A stretch of DNA of 5,108 nucleotides, taken from NCBI GenBank assembly GCA_022710245.1, contig JAKLHH010000674.1, positions 1 through 5,108 of the forward strand, read 5' to 3'. Both the position numbers and the translations under genes were made by a program. The notes beneath the pieces are model-generated. The model had not been told where the DNA came from, ran no database searches, and saw only the letters and a list, made by a program, of their open reading frames with translations. Of this stretch, positions 1 to 5,108 are shown piece by piece (the first letter of the stretch is position 1; each line of letters starts with the position of its first letter). Source of the stretch: Myxococcota bacterium. Its GTDB lineage: Bacteria; Myxococcota; Polyangia; GCA-2747355; JAKLHH01.

Positions 1-1
1 C

Positions 2-2845
2 CGGCTGCACCTGCCGCTCGATCGCCTGGCGCCCTACGCGAGGCCGTTCCTCAAGGGGATGGAGGTCGGCGGCGAGGTGGAGGTGCGCGAGCTCGCCCTG
101 GCCGGACCGCTCTCGGCGCTCGCCGACAAGCAGCTCCCGCGCGCGAGCGGGCTCGTCGAGCTGAGGAAGCTCCGGCTCCGCCGCACCCACCGCAGCGGCC
201 CGCCCGTCGAGGTCAAGGACGTGGACCTCCGCGTCGCGCTGACCTCGCCCGGGCCTGGCGCGCGGCGCCTGACCTCGCCGCGCGAGCTCTGCGACGCGCT
301 GCCCGCGCTGGGGAGCTCCCCCGCGGCCGAGCTGACGCCGCCGCCCCTCGAGAAGCCGACGCCGCCGATCATGGTGCACTCGCGGCTCTACGTCGGGCAC
401 CTCCGCGGCTTCGGCGCCGAGCTGCGCGGCCTCGACCTCCGCATCGCCTCGGGGCTCGACCTCGAGGGGCTGGCGACGCCGCGCGCCTTCGCGAACCGCC
501 TCTGGCTGAACCTCCCCTCGGCCCGCTACCAGCACCCGAAGCTCGGCGTTGTCTCGGTCTCGCTGCGCACGCGCACGCAGGCGATCGGCGACCTCTCGCA
601 GCAGCGCGCGATCGTCGAGCGCCTCGAGCTCGGCGTCGGCGACGTCCTCGAGACGCACCTCACCGCGCAGGTCGAGGGCTGGGGCAAGCGCCGCCTCGCC
701 GCGGAGATCGACGTCAAGCCCCTCGACCTCGCGCGGGCGCTCGCGCTGGTGCCGGCGCCGCTCAAGGCGCCGCTCGGCGGGGCGCGCGTCTCGGGCCGCG
801 CCTCCCTCCACCTCAAGGTGAGCGGCCGCCTCCCCGCGCCGCACACGCCGCCGCTCCGGCTCCCGCTCGAGCTCGACGCGCGGATCGCCCTCGAGGACGT
901 CAGCCTCGATGATCGTCGCCGGCAGCTCGCGGTGGAGCGCCTCGGCGGCGAGCTCACGGTGCGCGGCAAGCCGAGCGACCTCCGCGTCGGCGGCGGCCTG
1001 CGCCTCGCGGGGCTGCGCAAGCCCGACCAGCAGCTCGCGGTGAAGGACCTCAAGCTCCCGCTCGAGGTGCAGGTGACGCCGCAGCTCATCCGCGCGCGGA
1101 CCGGCGTCAGCCTCGGCCAGCTGCGCAAGGCCGACCTCGGGCTCCGCGGCGACGGGCTCGCGCTGACCACCACGATCGAGGCCGCGCTCCCCCTCGAGCG
1201 CGCCATCGCCGGGCGCCCCTTCGCGCTCGGCCGCGCGACCGTGAAGCTCGAGGAGCGCAGCCCCGCCCTGCGCCTCGCGCTCCCCGGCGCCACGCTCGCG
1301 CTGGGCAAGGTCGCCCTCGACACCACCGTGAGCTACGACCCCGCGCGCGCGGAGCCCACCGTCGTCGAGGTCACCTCGCGGCTCGGCTCGCTCCGCCACG
1401 CCGAGGCCGGCGCCAACCTCGAGGGCGTCGTGCTGACCCTGCGCACCGGGCTGCAGGGCCCGCGCCTCGCGCTGCCGCTCAAGCTGGGGCCCGACCTGAC
1501 GCCCCGCGCGCTCCTCGCGCTCCTCGGGCGCGTGACGACGAAGGTCGGCGCCCGCCTCGGCAAGGTCACCGTGAAGGGCGCCCTCGACCGGCCGCTGCAG
1601 GCGAGCAGCCTCGACCTGGAGACGGTCCTCGGCGGCGACGAGCACCTCGAGCTGCGCCGCCTCGCGCTCCGGGCCCCCACGCGCGGCGTGGTGGTCGACG
1701 TCACGGGCGACGTGCGCAGCCTCCTCGCCGCCGGGCTCGGACCGCTGCCGCCCTTCGACCTCACGGTGCGCGCGGGCCTCGACAACCCCGGCGCGCGCGG
1801 CCCCGGACAGGCGACCTTCCTCGTGGGCGGCCTGCGCAGCTCGGGCAAGCTCGGCCTCACCCTGCGCGCGCGGCGCCTCGGCGCCAGCCAGGTGCAGCTC
1901 GACGGCCGGCTGCAGGCGAAGGGCTTCAACCTCTGGCAGCGCGGCCTCGCCACCGAGCCGCAGCCGGGCGGCGGCGGCTTCCTGGTCAAGCAGAGCGTCC
2001 TGCACCTCAAGGACCTCACCGCCGACGTGCCGATCGCGCAGCGGCTGACGGTGCGCCTGCCGCGGGTCATCGTGCCGCCGCCCGCGCGCTCCATCTTCGA
2101 GAGCCAGGCGGGCTCGGTCCTCTACAGCGCGCTGCAGCCCTACACCGGCGGCCGCTCGCGGCTCAGCCTCGGCGGCGTCAGCATCGACGAGCGGATCACG
2201 GCGACCACCCCCGAGGGCTACTTCGTCTCCACCATCCAGCGGCGCACGGCGATCGACCGCCTCGCGCTCGACCTGGTGATCGCCGACAGCACGCTCCACC
2301 TCTCGCGGCTCTATGTGAAGCTCTTCGGCGGCGACATCGCCGGCGAGGTGCAGGCGCAGCTGGTCAAGCTCGACCCCTTCGACGTGCGGCTCCGCTTCCG
2401 CACCCAGGTGACCGGCGTCAACCTCGCCCACCTCGATCGCGAGGCGAAGGAGCGCACCGAGAAGACCGAGGTCTCGGCGCTGGTCGACCTCAAGTACTGG
2501 AGGTCGAAGGAGCTCGTCGAGGGGCGGGTGGACATCACGCGTCTCTCCCTCGACATGCTCGACGCGCTCCTCGCTTACCTCGACCCGAACAAGACGAACC
2601 TGGGCGTGCAGAGCAACCGCAAGCTCCTTAAGGCCTGGTACACGAAGTGGATCAACCCCCGGGTGAGGCTCGTCGCGTTCTGGATCGCCAACGCCAACGC
2701 CAACATCGACATCGAGATGGACGCCTGGGCGCTGGTCGGCATGGCGCTCAAGCGGATCCTCTACGAGAACCGCATCCGGCGCCTCGACCTCCTGCCCATG
2801 CTGCGCGGGCTCGGGCTGATCCCCAAGGGCCACGATGACGACTGA
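2..2845 (+). CDS. AsmA-like / YdbH-like envelope lipid-transport protein, 5'-partial
   Basis: The reading frame is open from the first full codon of the window to TGA at 2843-2845 (947 residues), so the true start and any N-terminal membrane anchor lie upstream. ATG at 59 is unlikely to be the start: frame and family-like sequence continue before it and it has no spaced Shine-Dalgarno. Numbering from base 2, AsmA-like units of the form 'L-D-hydrophobic helix, then G-x-V/A-x-G-x-beta strand' appear near residues 4-37, 241-278 and 498-545. Most of the rest is short alternating hydrophobic beta strands, with a 36-residue tandem repeat at 306-376. The C-terminal part has the F-G-G-x-I-x-G element (775-780) common in AsmA/YdbH proteins and ends in a conserved-looking block (about 840-940) rich in Asn/Asp and basic residues. 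Known family role: inner-membrane-anchored periplasmic bridges for phospholipid movement to the outer membrane. The YdbH assignment rests mainly on the DUF1318 gene next door; a TamB/AsmA-type label is the alternative. E. coli YdbH is about 880 residues, so this protein is longer. Confidence 0.5.
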   Translation, partial: RLHLPLDRLAPYARPFLKGMEVGGEVEVRELALAGPLSALADKQLPRASGLVELRKLRLRRTHRSGPPVEVKDVDLRVALTSPGPGARRLTSPRELCDALPALGSSPAAELTPPPLEKPTPPIMVHSRLYVGHLRGFGAELRGLDLRIASGLDLEGLATPRAFANRLWLNLPSARYQHPKLGVVSVSLRTRTQAIGDLSQQRAIVERLELGVGDVLETHLTAQVEGWGKRRLAAEIDVKPLDLARALALVPAPLKAPLGGARVSGRASLHLKVSGRLPAPHTPPLRLPLELDARIALEDVSLDDRRRQLAVERLGGELTVRGKPSDLRVGGGLRLAGLRKPDQQLAVKDLKLPLEVQVTPQLIRARTGVSLGQLRKADLGLRGDGLALTTTIEAALPLERAIAGRPFALGRATVKLEERSPALRLALPGATLALGKVALDTTVSYDPARAEPTVVEVTSRLGSLRHAEAGANLEGVVLTLRTGLQGPRLALPLKLGPDLTPRALLALLGRVTTKVGARLGKVTVKGALDRPLQASSLDLETVLGGDEHLELRRLALRAPTRGVVVDVTGDVRSLLAAGLGPLPPFDLTVRAGLDNPGARGPGQATFLVGGLRSSGKLGLTLRARRLGASQVQLDGRLQAKGFNLWQRGLATEPQPGGGGFLVKQSVLHLKDLTADVPIAQRLTVRLPRVIVPPPARSIFESQAGSVLYSALQPYTGGRSRLSLGGVSIDERITATTPEGYFVSTIQRRTAIDRLALDLVIADSTLHLSRLYVKLFGGDIAGEVQAQLVKLDPFDVRLRFRTQVTGVNLAHLDREAKERTEKTEVSALVDLKYWRSKELVEGRVDITRLSLDMLDALLAYLDPNKTNLGVQSNRKLLKAWYTKWINPRVRLVAFWIANANANIDIEMDAWALVGMALKRILYENRIRRLDLLPMLRGLGLIPKGHDDD
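917..1129 (+). repeat. 36-residue tandem repeat within the AsmA-like protein (two copies)
   Basis: Residues 306-340 and 342-376 of the partial protein align without gaps over 35 positions, with 14 identities that I counted by eye. The shared pattern is Q-L-A-V-x2-L-x3-L-x-V-x3-P-x3-R-x3-G-x2-L-x2-L-R-K. The 12-base string cagctcgcggtg recurs at 923-934 and 1031-1042. A third, looser copy of the end of the unit (L-G-S-L-R-H-A) sits at residues 461-467. Divergence elsewhere at the DNA level suggests an old protein repeat and not a recent duplication. It fits the repeating beta-groove architecture of bridge-like lipid transfer proteins. Confidence 0.5.
2687..2704 (+). repeat. Hexanucleotide repeat (GCCAAC)x3, coding
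   Basis: Three perfect tandem copies of gccaac encode Ala-Asn-Ala-Asn-Ala-Asn near the C-terminus of the AsmA-like protein, followed by Ile-Asp-Ile-Glu-Met-Asp. The alternation of side chains reads as a beta strand. The repeat is short and in frame, so a copy-number change would not shift the frame. It is more likely a consequence of coding need than a contingency locus. Confidence 0.5.
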
Positions 2846-2849
2846 GGGA
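2844..2849 (+). promoter_or_regulatory. Shine-Dalgarno of the DUF1318 lipoprotein gene, overlapping the upstream stop codon
   Basis: The sequence gaggga includes the last two bases of the upstream TGA stop (2843-2845). The gagg core ends 7 bases before the ATG at 2855, a normal spacing. This supports ATG 2855 as the start and suggests that a ribosome terminating on the upstream gene can reinitiate here. Confidence 0.5.
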
Positions 2850-2854
2850 CGAAG

Positions 2855-3493
2855 ATGACGAGGGGCACCCCACTCCGATCCTGTGTGCGCGCCGTCCTGG
2901 AGAGCTCCGCCGCGGCGCACGTGGCACGCCGCCGCGTGGCCTCCGGTCTGCTCGGCCTCGCCCTCTGTGCGCTGGCGCCGGCCTGCGGCGTCAAGCTGCG
3001 GCCAGCGATCCTCGACCGCAAGACCCAGCTCGAGAACCAGATCCTCGGCACCTTCCAGCGCCTCGAGGACGAGCTGATCCTCGCCTCCTCGGTACGCGGC
3101 GAGCGGCGGGAGGCTGCGGTCTCGCCTCACCATCGCGAGGCACTGGAGGCGATGATGCTCCGCGAGTTCCAGCGCGACGACCTGGAGGCGCTGAAGGCCA
3201 AGCAGGTGGTCGGGGAGGCGGTGACGGGCCTGGTCGCGCTCCTCGCCCCGCCCAGGGAGGAGCTCGAGCTGAAGCGCGTGCAGCGCCTCGTCGACGAGGA
3301 GAACCGCTGCCGGCGCCTGATCTGGCAGCGCGCGATCTCGCTCAGCCCCGAGCTATCGGAGCGGGACCTGCCGCAGGTCCAGCACGTCTTCTACCGCCTG
3401 AACGCCCAGACTGCGCGCCCTGGCGACCGCGTGCAGGGCGAGGACGGCGCCTGGCGCGTGGTGCAGCAGTCCGCGCGGCCGAGCGGACGCTAG
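2855..3493 (+). CDS. YdbL-like (DUF1318) lipoprotein
   Basis: This 212-residue protein starts at ATG 2855 and ends at TAG 3491-3493. A basic stretch (R25-R27) and a hydrophobic segment (about V28-A41) lead to A-P-A-C with Cys44, a plausible though non-consensus lipobox. Mature lipidation at Cys44 would place it in the periplasm, probably on the outer membrane. The C-terminal third resembles E. coli YdbL: L-V-x-E-E-N-R-x-R (145-153), a Trp-containing helix (155-161) and the signature R-P-G-D-x-V-Q-G-E-D-G-A-W (188-200). Between lipobox and DUF1318 is an E-N-Q-I-L-G-T-F segment (60-67) and a G-E-A-x-T-G motif (120-125), which E. coli YdbL, a protein of roughly 110 residues, lacks. The gene lies 9 bases after the AsmA-like gene, matching the ydbH/ydbL association. 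YdbL in E. coli is proposed to regulate assembly of the lipoprotein YnbE; by inference this protein assists or anchors its AsmA-like neighbour. GTG 2921 (Val23) is an alternative start giving a more ordinary signal peptide, but it lacks a good Shine-Dalgarno. Confidence 0.5.
   Translation: MTRGTPLRSCVRAVLESSAAAHVARRRVASGLLGLALCALAPACGVKLRPAILDRKTQLENQILGTFQRLEDELILASSVRGERREAAVSPHHREALEAMMLREFQRDDLEALKAKQVVGEAVTGLVALLAPPREELELKRVQRLVDEENRCRRLIWQRAISLSPELSERDLPQVQHVFYRLNAQTARPGDRVQGEDGAWRVVQQSARPSGR
2921..2986 (+). other. Lipoprotein signal peptide of the DUF1318 protein
   Basis: Residues 23-44 run V-A-R-R-R, then a Leu/Ala-rich core, then L-A-P-A-C. Cleavage is expected before Cys44 (codon 2984-2986). 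Ala at -3 and Pro at -2 depart from the usual L/V/I and A/S/T/V/I. Gly45 after Cys lacks the Asp that would signal inner-membrane retention under the E. coli +2 rule, though that rule may not hold in this lineage. Confidence 0.5.
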
Positions 3494-3494
3494 C

Positions 3495-3500
3495 GAGGTG
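3495..3500 (+). promoter_or_regulatory. Shine-Dalgarno GAGGTG deciding the GTG start at 3507
   Basis: The sequence gaggtg fully matches the anti-Shine-Dalgarno end of 16S rRNA. It begins 2 bases after the upstream TAG (3491-3493) and leaves 6 bases before GTG 3507. The in-frame GTG at 3498 lies inside this site and so is a poor start. The layout suggests coupling to the upstream gene. Confidence 0.5.
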
Positions 3501-3506
3501 CGCTCC

Positions 3507-3563
3507 GTGCGTCGCGCCCTTCACCTCACACCGCTCGCCCTGCTCGCGCTGGTCGCGGCCTGC
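3507..3563 (+). other. Lipoprotein signal peptide of the propeller-TPR protein
   Basis: Nineteen residues from GTG 3507: two Arg at positions 2-3, a hydrophobic core, then V-A-A-C with Cys at codon 3561-3563. This fits the lipobox consensus at all three positions before Cys. Ala follows the Cys, so there is no Asp retention signal. The Arg pair lacks the other Tat-motif residues, so export is probably by Sec. Confidence 0.5.
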
Positions 3564-5108
3564 GCGCACACGAACCGCGCGCGGCCGCTCCTGCGCGAGT
3601 ACCAGCTGACGGCGCCGAAGCGCGGCCTGGCAGCGCCGGTCTGGCTGGCCGCCTTCACCAGCGACGAGCTCTACGGACGACTCAGCCGTGACGGGCGGCG
3701 CCTCCTCTACTGCGGCAACCAGAAGGGGAACCTCGACCTCTGGCTGAAGGACCTGACCACGGGCATGCCCCGGCGGCTCACAGCGCACATCGCCGTCGAC
3801 ACCCAGCCGGCCTGGTCGCCCGACGAGAAGCGCATCGCCTTCATCAGCATGCGGAACGACGTCAAGGGCGACGTCTTCCTCCTCGAGCTCGACGGCGACA
3901 AGGTCTCCGTACTGACGGACCGCGGCACCGCCGACGCCTATCCCGCCTTCTCGGCCGACGGCCGGAGCCTCTACTTCGCCGCCGGCCCTGAGGGCCAGAG
4001 CCGCATCGAGAAGATCGACCTCGCGGGCCGCTCGCGAGAGCCGGTCACCGGCTGGGGCGCCACGCACCCGGCGCCCTCGCCCGATGGCAAGCTCCTCGCC
4101 TTCACCCACTTCGACGAGGAGGGGCGCGGCCGCATCGCGCTCCTCCGCCTCGGCGACGGGAGCCTGCGCCTGATCACGACCCCCGACTACCACGCTGGCT
4201 TCCCCTCCTTCTCACCCGACGGCAAGGAGCTCGTCTTCTCCCGCTTCACGGTGGGGGAGCCGGGCCGCTCGCTGACGACCGAGTCGGTGGCGACGCTCTG
4301 GCGGGTCGACGTCGCCGCGGCCCTCGCCGCGCCCAGCCCCGAGGCGGCCACGCAGGCCGCGCTGCCGCTCACCAGCGGCCGCGGCACCGCGCTCTTCCCG
4401 CAGGTCACCGCGGACGGCATCGTCTACACCAGCGACCGCGCCGGCAGCCTCGATATCGGCATGCTCCCGCGCGCGGGCGTGGTGCCGTGGCTCGGCTCGC
4501 CGCGCGAGCAGCTCAAGCTGGCGCTCCGCCAGGACGACCCGCGCGACCAGGTCCTCGCGCTCCTCTACGCTGGCGCAGGTCGGGGTCCGGAGGCGTCCCA
4601 GGCGCTCTTCCAGGCCGCGGTGAGGCTCCGCGATCAGTACGAGTTCGCCAAGGCGGGCGTCCTCCTCCGGCGCCTGGCGGCCGAGGGGCCCGAGCGCCAC
4701 GGCGAGATCGCCCACCTGGCGCGCATCGACGAGGCCACGCTCGAGCTGCAGCGCCTGCGCGTGCTGCAAAAGTATCAGGGCCACACCATCCCGCCCTCCG
4801 CCGTCGACGCCGCCCTCGCGCAGCTCTCGCGAGTGCCGCTGCCGGCCCGCCCGAGCGCGAAGGTGGCGGCGCACCTGCTGCTTCGTCGCGCGGACCTGCT
4901 CCGCATCGGCCAGCGGACCGACCAGGCGATCGCCGCCTACGAGCAGCTCCTGCGCGAGCACCCGGACCAGCGCGAGCACGCCGCCGAGGCACGCTTCCGG
5001 CTCGGTCCGCTCTTCCAGCGAGTCCACGACCCGGGGCTGCTTTCGCGTTACTACCTGACCATCTTCGCGCTCTACCCCGAGCAGGAGACTTGGCTCCGCC
5101 GCGCCGGG
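3507..5108 (+). CDS. TolB-like PD40 beta-propeller / TPR-repeat lipoprotein, 3'-partial
   Basis: The frame stays open to the last base of the window (534 codons), so the C-terminus is missing. From GTG 3507 the protein begins V-R-R-A with a Leu/Ala-rich core ending L-V-A-A-C, a near-ideal lipobox with Cys19. Six PD40/WD40-like blades follow, beginning near residues 53, 98, 143, 186, 229 and 295. The signature is x-P-A-W/F-S-P/A-D-G/E-K-x-I/L-x-F: clearest in blades 2 to 5, with S-R-D-G-R-R-L-L-Y in blade 1 and T-A-D-G-I-V-Y in blade 6. From about residue 332 the sequence turns helical; residues 454-490 (A-x-L-L-L-R-R-A-D-L-L ... A-I-A-A-Y-E-Q-L-L-R-E-H-P) form a recognisable TPR unit, with more helices to the edge. 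Propellers of this type resemble TolB, and TPRs usually mediate protein contacts, so a scaffold or sensor at the outer membrane is likely. No catalytic residues are evident. TolB itself is unlikely: the D2 propeller of TolB follows an N-terminal domain and has no C-terminal TPRs. The specific function is not recognised. Confidence 0.5.
   Translation, partial: MRRALHLTPLALLALVAACAHTNRARPLLREYQLTAPKRGLAAPVWLAAFTSDELYGRLSRDGRRLLYCGNQKGNLDLWLKDLTTGMPRRLTAHIAVDTQPAWSPDEKRIAFISMRNDVKGDVFLLELDGDKVSVLTDRGTADAYPAFSADGRSLYFAAGPEGQSRIEKIDLAGRSREPVTGWGATHPAPSPDGKLLAFTHFDEEGRGRIALLRLGDGSLRLITTPDYHAGFPSFSPDGKELVFSRFTVGEPGRSLTTESVATLWRVDVAAALAAPSPEAATQAALPLTSGRGTALFPQVTADGIVYTSDRAGSLDIGMLPRAGVVPWLGSPREQLKLALRQDDPRDQVLALLYAGAGRGPEASQALFQAAVRLRDQYEFAKAGVLLRRLAAEGPERHGEIAHLARIDEATLELQRLRVLQKYQGHTIPPSAVDAALAQLSRVPLPARPSAKVAAHLLLRRADLLRIGQRTDQAIAAYEQLLREHPDQREHAAEARFRLGPLFQRVHDPGLLSRYYLTIFALYPEQETWLRRAG

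Noticed and set aside
59..61. ATG as the start of the first gene
   Set aside because: The frame is open before it to the window edge, and the upstream residues (L-P-L-D-R-L-A-P-Y) form the first half of an AsmA-like unit that continues through it. The preceding aagggg abuts the ATG with no spacing.
526..1326. Antisense open frame rich in Arg and Ser within the AsmA-like gene
   Set aside because: Arg/Ser/Pro-rich translation is typical of the complement of GC-rich coding DNA; the + strand frame has continuous AsmA-like structure.
2846..2854. Possible terminator or promoter between the first two genes
   Set aside because: Nine bases hold only the ribosome site; the 13-base gap at 3494-3506 is likewise too short and shows no hairpin or T-run.
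3498..3500. GTG as the start of the propeller lipoprotein gene
   Set aside because: It lies within the gaggtg ribosome site and has no spaced Shine-Dalgarno of its own; GTG 3507 has ideal spacing and still gives a complete signal peptide.
3342..4193. Long antisense open frame (283 codons) on the - strand
   Set aside because: It lies opposite the DUF1318 and propeller genes, which have clear domain motifs and lipoboxes. Its translation is low-complexity Gly/Ala/Arg/Val/Glu, as expected for the shadow of a GC-rich gene.
3507..4485. Identification as TolB of the Tol-Pal system
   Set aside because: The propeller signature is shared, but the N-terminal lipobox, the direct start of the blades without a TolB N-terminal domain, the C-terminal TPR-like region and the absence of tol or pal neighbours argue against it.
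4212..5027. Long antisense open frame (271 codons) on the - strand
   Set aside because: It overlaps the propeller-TPR coding region. Its composition (Arg, Ala, Glu, Leu runs without domain motifs) is a shadow-frame pattern, and no Shine-Dalgarno or neighbour context supports it.

Overview
The window is very GC-rich. Third codon positions are almost all G or C, and three large genes lie head to tail on the + strand with almost no space between them. Both complete gene starts in view lead into bacterial lipoprotein signal peptides, so the host is Gram-negative. Composition, GTG start use and the protein families suggest Myxococcota or a related (former deltaproteobacterial) lineage. That placement is inference; no rRNA or marker gene is present.

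Layout: (1) 2-2845, a long AsmA-like/YdbH-like envelope protein whose N-terminus lies upstream of the window. (2) 2855-3493, a complete lipoprotein ending in a YdbL-type (DUF1318) domain. (3) 3507-5108, a lipoprotein with a TolB-like PD40 beta-propeller followed by TPR-like helices, cut off by the right edge of the window. Gaps are 9 and 13 bases. Each downstream gene has a Shine-Dalgarno sequence that touches or immediately follows the preceding stop codon. This indicates one transcript, probably with translational coupling. No promoter, terminator, RNA gene, mobile element or CRISPR array is visible.

How they may work together: in E. coli the ydbH-ynbE-ydbL operon encodes an AsmA-like bridge (YdbH), a small outer-membrane lipoprotein (YnbE) and a periplasmic helper (YdbL), which act in moving phospholipid to the outer membrane. 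Here the large AsmA-like protein is followed directly by one protein that is both a predicted lipoprotein and DUF1318-bearing, with no separate ynbE. The third gene is not part of the E. coli operon and may be a lineage-specific envelope partner. The most notable points are the condensed ydbH/ydbL arrangement, the co-transcribed propeller-TPR lipoprotein, and a clear 36-residue tandem repeat inside the AsmA-like protein. [Format note: the original answer gave no feature confidences; the uniform 0.5 is a placeholder required by the schema, not an estimate.]
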